A stretch of DNA of 64,000 nt from Nilaparvata lugens (Eukaryota; Arthropoda; Insecta; Hemiptera; Delphacidae): the NCBI RefSeq assembly GCF_014356525.2, contig NC_052506.1:25418372-25482371 (forward strand), read 5' to 3'. Made by a program: the position numbers and the translations under genes. The number at the start of each line of letters is the position of its first letter. Position 1 is the stretch's first letter. The notes under the pieces are model-generated. The model made no database searches, had not been told where the DNA came from, and saw only the letters and a list, made by a program, of their open reading frames with translations. Shown piece after piece: positions 12,626 through 23,716 of the stretch.

Positions 12626-12970
12626 TCCATGGCTCGTTCATGCTGGATTCACACACATCAGTATAGTTGTGTCTACATTGGTCAAGTTTACTTGAATTCA
12701 AGTTTCATAGGAAATATATTATGTTTTCACTGTACAAATATGCATTAACGTTGTGAAAACCTGGTTTATGAATTTGATTAGTGACCCCCTGGGTTGGAGA
12801 GCTCGCTCATGAACTCTGTATTGTAATCTTCTAAACCCACAATTTTCACTTTTACATAGTGTTGGTGAAAACTATTGAAACAGCTAAATATTTCTTTTAC
12901 ATTAATAATTTGACAGTTGGTCGTTCAACACATTACGTATGCGCAATTCTGTTGTACAAAACAGTTTACT

Positions 12971-13110
12971 ATTCGGAATAGGAACTATTCAAAACTAGAA
13001 ACGAAAATAACTACTTAAAAACCCATCATTACTATTCACAATTTATTATTCGAAATAGGAATTATTCAAAACTAGAAACGAAATGAACTACTTGAAAACC
13101 CATCATTAGA
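12971..13110. repeat. 77-bp tandem duplication
   Basis: 'attcggaataggaactattc' at 12971 recurs as 'attcgaaataggaattattc' at 13048. Both are followed by 'aaaactagaaacgaaa' and 'aaaacccatcatt'. The two units are adjacent. Confidence 0.85.
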
Positions 13111-13184
13111 ACAAGATATTTTTGCTTGAGAAGAGCAATATTATTGTCACGAATTATGCAATAGCTCGTGTAAGTGATAATAAT

Positions 13185-13369
13185 GGCAAGACCACATTAG
13201 ACATTTTTCAGTCGTTTTCAGACATATCGATAGAACAGGAAGCTCACCGAGATTCCTACCAGGATTATCAGCTGATTCCCGAACACCAACCCAATCAGCC
13301 AATCGGAGAGCTTCCTTCCCTTCCAATGCGTCTGAAAACGTCTGAAAAAACGCTTCGTGTGGCTTGGCC
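13185..13369. mobile_element. Palindromic MITE, about 185 bp
   Basis: The left arm 'ggcaagaccacattagacat' plus 'ttttcagtcgttttcagac' is the approximate reverse complement of the right arm 'gtctgaaaacgtctgaaaaa' plus 'cgcttcgtgtggcttggcc'. The non-palindromic centre holds two CCAAT words. There is no coding capacity. The superfamily is not certain because the target duplication is unclear. Confidence 0.65.
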
Positions 13370-14460
13370 CCAAGCGATGGTAAAAACCAGTATGAATTGG
13401 AATATGCGATTGGCTGTAGCTGATAATGATAAATTATTTGGGCAAATTACAATTCACTTTTGAAAGATGGTTTGAATAGATTGTTCAAATGCCTTATGAT
13501 TAAATGATAAGGAAGTAATAGACGAGCAAAGTAACTTCCATATTTTGAAGCGCATATAAACTGAAAGACCTCACTCGAATATCGGCGACTTTTCTAATTT
13601 GCAGATGGAGAAGTAAAAAGGAGACCAACTTTTCCTGTTTGTGGAGGGAGGAGAAGTTTGAGGGGTAGTTCCCAACACCCCCCCCCCACAATCGTACTTG
13701 GTGCGCCGCTCATACACCGAGAAGAGAGTTGCGAGTTTACGATCTTGTGAAGCAGTGTGCTTTTTTCCAGCTGACGTTTCGCGTTTCGATAAAATATCTG
13801 GAAAGATAGTATTTAACGATGGCAACCGGAGAAACTTTGGAAAGTTGTTCACTGGCTGCAAATATCAACCACTCCGTCATGTAAGTTGCAATCGATTGGT
13901 CGGTCTTGAAACAGCCATCGAGAAGTGAAAAAGTCAGAGAAAAAGTGCACAGCAGTGGAAAAAGAACAACTTGGACAGATTGCTGCTGGAAGATCGTCCA
14001 ACTAAATTGAAAAGTCGATACTATTAGAACGTGTCATTACGTCAATGTTTCAAACTTGGAAGCTTACTTGATCAGTAGGAGAACTTGAAATACAAATTGG
14101 AATTCTGATGAAAATGTTTCTGTTTGATTGATTAAAAAAGTAGGATGTATTTATTTATCTCGTATTTATTAATTTACTTTCATGATAAGCATGCTGGCAT
14201 AGTGGAATTTATTTGGTTTATTTATACAATTGTTGAAATCACTCGCTTGACAAAACAATACAGAAGAATAAGGAGATACACCAATCCAAAAAGTGGAACT
14301 AAGATTTACATTCAAATATGAAAAATAGACAACACATGGAAAAATGTTTAATTGAAATAGTGAAGATAACATGAGATGTAATAAAATCTATTGAAAGGCT
14401 TTGAAGAATCTATTAGTGAAGCATATTATCATCAATTTGATATATTTTATTCAAAAGACT
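13370..14460. other. No recognised gene
   Basis: It contains a C10 homopolymer near 13679-13688 and a 76-codon plus-strand frame (13698-13928) of fairly balanced composition but no known motif. The rest is AT-rich. Confidence 0.35.
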
Positions 14461-14464
14461 TTAA

Positions 14465-15440
14465 CCCTTAACTGTTATGGTGAATTAGGGGTCACACTCA
14501 AGATATGGATGGGTCAAAAGTGACCCAAAAAATTAAAAAATCACCTAGATGTATAATTAAATCTTTATATTTAACTCAAATAACAACATAGTCTACTTGT
14601 AGTTCCAACTCCATTTACAATATACAATTGTTGTTTGAAAAATATTTATGTTAAAAAAATGTGAAACTTGTCAACAATGTTCAATACTATTTTGAAAAAA
14701 AATACATCATGTTGAACACAAGTCTTTCCCATGTTCTCCTGTTGTAGTATATGAGTCCATCTCCAAAAAACCTAAAATAACATTGTTTTCATCAGTTCAC
14801 AAGAAACTGACAAAAACTGGGTTAAAGTTATGTACTGAACATTTCCAAAAAATCTTGCAGTTTGTATGGGAAATTTCTCTCAAATTGTGTAAATCGCAGA
14901 TTTTCTATTGAATATCATGTCCCTGATGTTTTCTTTTTGTGTTATATAATTTTTAATTTTTTATAAACGTTTTTTACACATTTTTTCATAGATAAACGGA
15001 ATTAATAGGTTCACAGATTTGTTACTCTTAACTGGTACCGGTATGGCTGGGTCAAACATGACCCAGCCAACGATTATTTCTGTTCCTCAACTAATCTTTC
15101 TGTATAATTGTAATAGAGCCCAAGAATCATTCACGTTCATGGAAAAAATACTAATAATATGGAATAGTATACACTTATTTAATCTATGGATGGGTCAAAA
15201 GTAACCCAAAAATTGAAAACCGAATTCACAACTCACGGTATCGCTGGGTCAAAACTGACCCAAAAAGCTCATAAACAGCAAACGGCACGCACGAGCTGAT
15301 AGAGCATACTGGCTCTTTGTAGAGGAGTAGGAAGTAGGAGAATACATGGAGGGAGAGCGTGATCGACAGAAAAACTCCTGCACTGGATAAGAAATTGTAG
15401 TTGGCTGGGTCAAAAATGATCCAGCCATACCAGTTAAGGG
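14465..15440. mobile_element. piggyBac-like non-autonomous element
   Basis: The element is 976 bp and flanked on both sides by TTAA (14461-14464 and 15441-15444), the target duplication typical of piggyBac. Its ends are inverted copies: 'cccttaactgttatgg' on the left against 'ccataccagttaaggg' on the right. Inside, a palindromic word of the form GGGTCA-AAA/ACA-TGACCC occurs five times (about 14512, 15050, 15190, 15246, 15408). A near-copy of the terminal sequence lies at about 15027-15070. No transposase frame is present, so mobility would depend on another copy. Confidence 0.85.
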
Positions 15441-15444
15441 TTAA

Positions 15445-16396
15445 ATTAGAATTTTGGTTCATTACCGTATGATAAAATCAAAGTAATTACTTAATGTAAT
15501 AATATTCAAATTGATTTTTATCTTCTCGTATGAAGCTGTACACGTGTTTTGGAACTACATCTAGGACAAGGGCTGTTTTAACATTGTTGTAATAACACTT
15601 CTATCTCTTCAATTTTGGATTTCAAATAGCTTATACATTTTTATTTGTTCATTCATTTTATGTTATGAAAATTATTGATTTTATATTCATGTATGTATAA
15701 ACATTCATTCATGTTCATACATATTCATTTGTATTTATTCCAAAACCACAAGTACATCTCGTCGTCAGTTGGATCTTTGAATAATATCTGGATATCTTTC
15801 AGAGGTTCTAGTCACCTCAACATATGTGACATCTGGCACGATGTGGTGATGAATTGCACATTTGATAAGAAATTTCTCGGTTACAGAAGGAGCTTGACAA
15901 AGGGGGGGGGGTAAACCCCCGAAGAACTGCGGGACTGGCCTGGCTCCAATCCCATTCTTATTCACAATGCAATAAATAGATTCTCATATCTAGATTGGAC
16001 AGAGGAATGCTTCCTTGGTTACAGCCAAGTAATATGTGGTAAATCAAGTAACAATCGGACATTGACAATGTTTGTGGTAGCACAAGACAGGTAGGATCCG
16101 GTTTATCTTGGAAAATCAGAGAGTGGCAACAAAATTGGCTCCAGCTACTGAAATTACTCTCGAGAAATCTTGTTTAAGATGTGATTTGTATGGAATGAAA
16201 TTATAGTTTGTGGTACTGTGTATGATTCAATTATGATAAAAAACTACTTCCAATACTGTACCGAAACCGTATTTACGAGTTTTAAGTTGATTACTGATTT
16301 AGAAGACACTCTGGACCTGTTGAATTTCAATCGTGATAAGAATATCACAAGAACCAAACAGAAAAAGCTCTCTTGAAGAAAACTCTGATTCTCGAT
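15445..16396. other. No recognised gene
   Basis: AT-rich except around 15770-15960, which holds a G10 run at 15902-15911. The frames across this part have no recognisable domain. Confidence 0.4.
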
Positions 16397-16525
16397 TCTC
16401 GTGGCATTTAATCATGATTAAAATTTAACAAGTTTCTGTGCAACTATCAAGAAAGCATTCCCTGATTATTTCTCGTGACATTTAGGCCTAATCACGATTA
16501 AAATTTAACAGACTTTTATGCAACC
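16397..16525. repeat. Tandem duplication, period 74-80 bp
   Basis: 'tctcgtggcattta' plus 'atcatgattaaaatttaaca' (16397-16430) is repeated as 'tctcgtgacattta' plus 'atcacgattaaaatttaaca' (16471-16510). Both are followed by a 'tttmtgcaac' word. A six-base indel changes the period within the unit. Confidence 0.75.
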
Positions 16526-17770
16526 GGGACCCTGTTTTGTTCATCCCACTTCCCACCTGTTTCAATGATTTTTGCAATCTTTCTCTGAATGTTTATAGCA
16601 TTTGTGAAGGTAAGAAAATCATAAAATAGGGATCTATTCCAAGTCAAAATAATGACTGTGAGCGGGCAATGACTTGTGAAAAACAATAATTTAGTACATT
16701 ACCGTACTCTTTTGTTGGAGACTAATTTATGCAATGCAATCAAAGTCAACTTCAAAACTCAAATGACAGTTTAATTCACATCTCACAGAATCTAACACAG
16801 GACTAAAACGTTTTCCTTCATTATTGAGTATGGTAACTTCTTAGAACCAAATAACTAAACTGATAGTATTCAGGAGATAAATTGAATAACGTTTCAACTA
16901 TAATATGAATTGATATTTACTTTGTCGTCATAGTCATAGGCCGAACTTTCTATTACTTTGTTATTTTACTCTTCACTTTCTTTGTTTGAACTTTACTTTT
17001 CAAACTTATCATATTCAATAAGCTTATTTTCTTTTGAATTCATACAAATACCAGCTAGAAAATTCAACAATCGCTCTCTTAGTATATTGCCTAGCAATTT
17101 TTCCACTCGAAACTATATCAGCAAACTTAGCAATGGTTCAACCCAGATGCTGCCCGACTTGAAAGCATCGCGAATGAAACTGAAACAGTTGTTGAAGATT
17201 ATTAGAAACTTATTCGCGTTGGCAGAAAGGGTCTTACTCAGTTTTGCAGCGACGAAGTCTGTATAAAGCGAAGATAATAAAGAGCCTAAGTTCTTCTTCT
17301 TGCCCCACTTCAAGTAGGATGAATAAACTGCGTTATAAGAGCGGGAGACTTTATGGATAAAGGCGGCCTTAGTTTGTATGTGATTTATCTGTTCACAAAT
17401 CTGCCTGCTCTAAAGCTGTGCCGAGTTAAACTCGAGAAATGCGCGTGTAGTCGAGAAGTCGACCGACTTAATTAATTTCGCCAACTCAAACTACTCTTAA
17501 CTCACAAATATATATAATACATAAGTTTAATTCTCTGTATATATGTGTGTCTCAACACACTAACCAGCTACCACAGCCTTTTGAATATTGGTTTCCGAAT
17601 GGATCAGAAATAATCCTTTAACCACCTCGTAAATGAACTCAGTAACAGTTTATCATGCATTGATTGAAAAGGTTTATCTAAAGTTGGCCAATCGATCATC
17701 TTCATGCAATTGAAACTTTGTTTCGAAGCTAAAGCTATATCCTTCTCCACACCTCCAATTGTATTTCAGT
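16526..17770. other. No recognised gene
   Basis: The frames at 16958-17266 (plus) and 17113-17313 (minus) overlap each other, and neither has a recognisable domain. A less AT-rich patch at about 17250-17470 has no coding evidence. Confidence 0.35.
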
Positions 17771-18290
17771 ATCAATTTAATATTAAGATATCAGTTGTTT
17801 TTGAGTATAGTCAGAATAGTCATTCGTAATTGGAAAATATCAAATGATGTAAATGAGAACAGTCAATTTTATTTGAGATGAAAAGTAATCACATGTAATT
17901 GAGAATAGACATTTTTATTTGATAAAATGTCAGATGTAAAATTTAGAGAGAACTATCCAATTGCTCCATGTGTTCTACCTTATCATCCGAACTACTGCTA
18001 CAACCTACAATAGTTTTAGCAGAAAACGATCCTGCATTCTCATTAAACTATTCTCTACGGTACTTCAATTTGTGGACTACAGTAGAACAGCTTGACTATT
18101 AATTTGATTCCTGATATTACAACTGACATCTTCTCAATTACAAATGATATTACCTCGAATTTATTGAAATGATATCTAATAACTCAAATACACTTCACTA
18201 ATCTCAATTACGATAACTTCTCAAATACAATGACTATTCTCAACTACATTGATATTTTCTCAAATATAATAATTGGAAAACGTGTATAGC
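17770..18290. repeat. Two inverted blocks of a degenerate 18-20 bp minisatellite
   Basis: 17780-17940 contains repeats of the form 'gtaattgagaatagtcatt'. 18110-18290 contains the complement ('aatgactattctcaactac', 'gataacttctcaaatac', 'gatattttctcaaata') many times. The two halves therefore face each other around a central spacer of about 170 bases. Confidence 0.6.
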
Positions 18291-18860
18291 ATTATTAGAT
18301 ATATCGCATTATTATTGGTGCCAGCCCCTCAATAATTAGAAGCACCCATGTTTCACAAGGTATTCAATTATCATACACACTTCGAAATTTTCTTTGGAAC
18401 CCACCCGGTCCCCCCCTCACACTTTGAGCACCACTTGCATTATGAAACTTCCAGATGAATATTTATATTTATTTAACGAATTGGCTTCAGCTTGTTACAA
18501 TAATCTATTGAAAATGCGAGAATATCGTTACATCATCAAATATCCATTGCTAACGAATATTTATTCTTTTACATGGATCAGCAAAACATTTTTACTACGA
18601 AGGAGCTTAAAACGATTGGTAGTTGATTGAAATATCAACGTCGAAGGCTGCTATTGGCCAATTGGAGACACGCCAATCGGATGGGTGGTTCTTCTTTTAT
18701 CGACCAATGACAGCCCTCCAACCTCTCCCTCCCACCTCCCAACAGGTCAAGGTCAACCAATCACCAGACTCATGACTGCATTCACAGCAGTATCCATTTC
18801 GCTGCTCAATGTTCGACATTCTTTGTTAGAGATTGGTAGTTTCTCTATAGTAAATTATTA
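18291..18860. promoter_or_regulatory. CCAAT cluster with an FTZ-F1-like site
   Basis: Between 18650 and 18770 there are four CCAAT or ATTGG words. A TCAAGGTCA nonamer, matching the monomeric nuclear-receptor (FTZ-F1/NR5A-type) consensus YCAAGGYCR, lies at 18747-18755 immediately before CCAAT. The patch is less AT-rich than its surroundings. No transcription unit can be tied to it, and chance is possible. The preceding bases (18291-18640) hold only a 78-codon frame of no known family. Confidence 0.3.
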
Positions 18861-19019
18861 AGGTGCATACAGATTTATGCGCCGCGAACATGAGCAATTC
18901 ACTTTTAATCAGCTGATGACAAGCTTTTTATATCTTACCGTTTCTGTAAAAATACAGATATAATCAACTGACTAAAAGTGAATTGCTCATGTTCGCGGCG
19001 CGTATATCTGTACACACCT
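18861..19019. mobile_element. Hairpin MITE with TTA target duplication
   Basis: The element is 159 bp and nearly a perfect palindrome. The left arm 'aggtgcatacagatttatgc' and 'gccgcgaacatgagcaattc' pairs with 'gaattgctcatgttcgcggc' and 'gcgtatatctgtacacacct'. TTA flanks both ends (18858-18860, 19020-19022), as expected for PIF/Harbinger-type MITEs. Related ends occur at 8166-8243 and 28651-28822. Confidence 0.85.
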
Positions 19020-19400
19020 TTACAGTTGCTAATACTTTTCATATCAGCATGAAACGATTCAACTAAATAGAATGTATCCATGCTTTCAAGACACGAAGCA
19101 CGGGTAACATCACAATCCTGGTCGTGTAATAATTGTTGTCTAATAATACAATAATCCAATGTACATTTATTGTATTGGAATGGCATAAATTCTAATATTT
19201 CAATTTCAATTTATTGGAAAAAAAGATACATTGTAGTGAATGTAGTTGATCAGTGTGGATGCGACAGGCACACTGCCCAAAACCGCACTCCACACAAAAT
19301 AATAAAGAATAATATGCAACGATTACTAAAGTTTTGTCATTATGCTATTACTACGACTATTTCAATGGAATTGATTTATTGATTTCCAACTCACCTCAAA

Positions 19401-19777
19401 CTAGAGTAAGCTCCACGTTATAATGGCAGTGGAGAAAGATAGAAGAACAGCGTTCACGATTCTCTGCTTTGCCACTGCCTCTATAGAGGATAGCTGATAC
19501 CGGTATATCTTGTGTAATATTAACTGTTCATTCTTGTTTGAAATCATTATTATACTTCATTCTTGAAAAAAAATTATTTTTAATGAATAAATAATTAATT
19601 TTCATGATTGATATAAAATATTCTTTTAATTTGCCATATTTCTACATTGTAAAAAACGATCTGGCAACATTGCACAGCTAGAGAAGGTTTGCACTATCTG
19701 CTTTGTCGAATGATAGACAAGGATCACAACACCAATGTTAATCAGATACCGCCATTATAACGTGGACTTCACTATAG
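19401..19777 (-). mobile_element. MITE E, copy 1
   Basis: The terminal inverted repeats are 'gctccacgttataatggcag' on the left and 'cgccattataacgtggactt' on the right. A TA dinucleotide just outside each end suggests Tc1/mariner-type insertion. The right half matches, in reverse orientation, the left half of the copy at 50092-50968 ('aacaccaatgttaatcagat' region). There is no coding capacity. Confidence 0.8.
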
Positions 19778-20748
19778 CTGAAGAATTTATTATACAGTAG
19801 GTGTAGTTTACTCACCCTTTTACTAGCTGGCAGGTAGAATTGCAAGCTACTTTTGACATCATTGTTGGAAAACATCATTATTGAATCAAATGGTTCCCAA
19901 TTTGAACATAATGTTTATACAGCGTGGCATTCATCAAGTCCCCCTGCAACATGCTACAAAATAGTAGATGCTTTTAGTAAAATATATGCAACAAGTAACA
20001 GTAAAATATAATTTTACACTGCAATTGACAAAATGTTTATTCTATTGACGACATCATAAGAAAAGCCCTTTGATCAATGTTTCAGTGCGCATTCAATCAA
20101 CGCACATCATCTACTGATCTTCTATTTCATGTTCACCCCTACATTTAACACGTTCTATCCCTTTTGATCATACTCTTCCTCAGACTGTAACGTTTTCCCT
20201 CTCAACACACACTCTCTCTCACTCTTTAACACTCTCCGTCTCTCCCTCACTGTTCATTTTTTCCACTTCTCACTCACTCACTCTCTCCTAAACTCACTTT
20301 TTCCTAGATTTTTTCCGTCACTTCCATTGTTATATGATTCTCTTTCTCTCACTTCCTTCTCACATTCTTCCACTTACATTTCCAAACTTCTGTCTTTCTC
20401 TCTACCTTTCCATTCCATCAATCAAACAATAATTATATTCAATTCAACACAAACACAAAAGAAATCTAAATATAATCTAGAAATAAAAATACAAAAAAAC
20501 AGGCTACATAGTGGGGTGTGCTGAAAAGAAAGGAGGAAAAATACCAAGTCAACTATGGTTTCCCTCTCTCTCTCTCTCTCTCACCCTCTCTCTTTCCCTC
20601 TCTCTCCCGGTCGTGTGTTGATGGAAAGGAAATTATTTTATATCCTTTTCAAGGAATCGACAATATTAATAATTTGTTGAAACACCGCCGATTTATGGAG
20701 TTACATCACAATATAATATTATCATTATTCTAATTTCTTTCTATTTTA
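19778..20748. other. Pyrimidine-rich DNA without a gene
   Basis: 20190-20420 and 20560-20612 are strongly TC-rich with near-pure (TC)n. The frames crossing them are low complexity (Ser/Leu-rich). The remainder is AT-rich and unrecognised. Confidence 0.5.
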
Positions 20749-21348
20749 GTCCAGTCAATATAGACATAAAAAGGGGGTGTGCTTGCAATTTATATTGTAA
20801 ATCTGATTTCTTAATATATTATTTGGGTACATAAGAGAAGTCAAGAACCAATTTCTTCATGCAAAATTTCCTTGTGCTGGATATGAGGCGCGCTTAAGGA
20901 CACCTCAAGGATGAACATTTCAAACACTTATAACTTTTGACACAATGCTCAGATTTCATCGCACTACACTTTATTCTTCTCGGCTCGTCAAGGCGGTCCA
21001 AAATCATGCATAATAAGTCATATTCGGTTGTAAAATGGAAAATTTATTGTTGAGTTTACTTAAGCCCATATTCCAATACACAAAAAATGGCCAATTTCTA
21101 TATTCAAAGCTCTATATCTAAAAAAAGGCGGGAGCAAATTTTTCTGTCCGATTACGAGATTTGGCAGAAATAGCTGAAAACTGGAAAATGAGCCGAAAAT
21201 ACGAGGTTTTTTGGGTCACCTGTATATAGCACAAGGAAATTTTGCATGAAGAAATTGGTTCTGAACTTCTCTTATGTACCCAAATAATATATTATAAAAT
21301 CAGAACTACAATATAAATTGCATGCACCAATGTATATAGTGACTGGAC
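20749..21348. mobile_element. TIR element F, 600 bp, TA target duplication
   Basis: Terminal inverted repeats of about 120-150 bp include 'gtccagtcaatatagac' on the left against 'gtatatagtgactggac' on the right, and 'gggtacataagagaagt' against its complement. They end with 'tgcaaaatttccttgtgct' and its complement. TA flanks both ends (20747-20748, 21349-21350). The internal 330 bases carry no open frame. It fits a Tc1/mariner-derived non-autonomous element. Confidence 0.85.
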
Positions 21349-21546
21349 TATTTATTTACTTTTATTTTTTGGGTTTTGATTTTAATTTTCATGTTAATTT
21401 TGACTTTTTAGCATGCACTTTCCTCGTATATTAAATATAAAGGGTTTTGTGGCAGAAAGGATCTAGATTCCTAACTCCACCCTTGATAATGACTATTCTA
21501 TTTTATTCTTTCTTTCTCTCTCTCTCTCTCTCTCTCTCTTTCTATC

Positions 21547-21744
21547 GCTAGGAGGAAGCTGAAGGGTTCCGGCGTCACAATTCGCGAGGATCTGACTGCG
21601 GAGCGTCTCAAGAACGTCGACCGTCATGGGCACAGGAATGTCTGGTCATCTGACGGGAGGATCAAGATCTCTATCAGCGAGGGAGGATCCAAGAGGGTCC
21701 ACAAAGTCGAGAGGATGACCGACCTCAAAATGAAGGTAAATTGA
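21547..21744 (+). pseudogene. LINE ORF1-like C-terminal fragment (or isolated exon)
   Basis: The plus frame from 21547 reads about 65 codons to a stop at 21742-21744 and is clearly richer in GC than both flanks. It encodes a basic segment with KLKGSGVTIREDLT, an ERLKNV segment and RNVWSSDGRIKI. This pattern is familiar from the C-terminal domain of ORF1 proteins of arthropod non-LTR elements (recalled, not searched). It is preceded by a (TC)n tract ending CTAG and followed by AAG-GTAAAT, so it also looks like an exon bounded by splice sites. It lies about 2.2 kb upstream of the LINE endonuclease on the same strand. Confidence 0.5.
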
Positions 21745-23076
21745 ATCATTTCAGGATTCGATGATTAAGGTGCCCTTCACTACAATAATAGGAAATTCGT
21801 ATTAATAGATTTCACATTTGAAATCATACCTTGGCATTTTTCATGAGCTGGCTTTCTGTTCTATAAATGAATCTTTCCACTGCTATTTATGATTATATAT
21901 AAGGCAATTAGTTCAAACTAAGGAGATCCTTATTTGTTAATACTGATTATTAATTTATCTTGATATTAATTCCCACTATGCATTCCCGTTCAATGCATCA
22001 ACTACTATACTCCAGAGGGTACTAAGATAATCATTATCTCTATTCTTACTAATAATTACATATCTTAACAAAATTATTTCCATAATTAATAATTTTCGAA
22101 ATGCTGAATTTCAAATAAATTGGATTATTAACATATGTTATAGAATAGATATAATCTATAGGTATAGATAGTAATCTCTTCTATATTAGGTGTACATGAT
22201 ATCATCTACTATTGCCACAGCTCAAACAATAGAAGCTAATGTGTGAAGAATTACTAATAGAACAGAGGGGTGGGTAGTCTGTTCATATGCTTATATAGGG
22301 GCTGTGATTCATTTAACGTTATCTTAGACATTCATCACTAAAATATTACAGTACTCAATTTACTACTTTTATCGTTATTGCAACTCCCAATAGTTAATTA
22401 TACTTCTAATACTATATAATATTTTTCATACCTCACCGTTCAATCCTATTTAAAACTCATCTAAAATAATCTAGCACTTTCTCAATCGTCTCCTCTACTT
22501 CTTATTTTTCTTTCTCATTATTCTCTTCTTAATCTTATAGTTATTATGATTACTAGAATATTGTTGTAATTATTACATATTTATTATAACTGTTGTGATT
22601 TTTGCGATGATGATTAATATTCTTTTCTATTCTACTTCGTCTTCTTCTTCTTCTTCTCTTTCTTTTTTTCTTCTTCTTCTTTCCTTGATTAATTCAAGAT
22701 CACAATACGATTTCTTATTTCTTATTCTATAGTTCAGTTTCATAAGTTCTTCTCAATTATTATGCACATTCCTTCTTTCTCTTCTCTTCTTCCCTATTAT
22801 TATCATTATTATTCTCCCTGTGATTTTTCCACCAGCTATCCAGCATGTTCAAATGTTTATTTCTCTTTCTATCTCTATTTCTCTTTCTATCTGATTACTT
22901 TCTACTAATATCCATATTTGATATTCGATTCTTTCTCACATTAAATCATACTATTCATCTTCCATTTCATGCAAATATTATTCATTATCAGTTGTATTAT
23001 GTATCTTTTCTCAATTAACTCTTTTTAAAAATGTTTCGTTTCTCTGCTGGCTTTTTCTTCTCTTTTGCAGTTTTTA
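21745..23076. other. AT- and pyrimidine-rich spacer before the LINE
   Basis: No coding region. It contains (CTT)n/(CTTCTT)n patches at about 22635-22690 and alternating AT-rich DNA. It ends in a pyrimidine-rich stretch with TTTTGCAG at about 23063-23070. Confidence 0.45.
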
Positions 23077-23373
23077 CTGGATCCCATTTCGCTCTATCTC
23101 CACCTTGAACACGATCTTCCACTACTGGATTCCATCTCTCTCTATCTCCACTTGGACTCGATTTTCCACCACTGGATTCCATCCCTCTCTGTCCCCACTT
23201 GGACTCGATCTTCCACTACTGGATTCCTTCTCGCACAATCTTCACTTTGACTCGATCTTCCACTACTGGATTCCTTCTCGCTCTACCTCCACTTGGACTC
23301 GATTCTTCCACTACTGGATAGACTACCTACTCGCTAACCATATCTCCACTTGGACTAGATCTCCCACTACCAG
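23077..23373 (+). repeat. 47-48 bp tandem array directly 5' of the LINE
   Basis: About six units. The word ACTGGAT recurs at 23076, 23124, 23171, 23218, 23265 and 23313, and each unit contains 'ccacttggactcgatcttcc'. The unit length is not a multiple of three, so the frames across it (SLYLHLD..., STWTRFSTTGF...) are repeat artefacts. By position it could be the 5' untranslated or promoter array of the following LINE. Confidence 0.85.
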
Positions 23374-23716
23374 TTCTTCCTCAATCTTCATCTTATTCAC
23401 CATTCGGATTATTCATCACCGGAACTCCACAGATCACAACATCTACATCTTAATGTGTTTAGTGAATTTTTTGAACTGGTGTTTTTAAATAATGAAGGGA
23501 TCCGAACTGTCAAGGCATACAGAATGCACTCGAATCAAGAGACTTTTTCATTTAGGTCAAGTTTTATCAGTTTCATCCCCATTTTCCCCGTCATGTGTCG
23601 TTCTGAGGTCGGTTCACGGTTGGTCTGCTGCTTCCATGATGCCTCTCACTGACACGTCAGCTCGCTCGCCCTCAAGTAGGTATGATTATTTCAATAATAG
23701 TAATAATGACGCAGGT

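Noticed and set aside
23065..23488. Frames reading SLYLHLD and STWTRFSTTGF repeats
   Set aside because: The 47-bp unit shifts frame every repeat, so the apparent protein repeats are not maintained by coding constraint.
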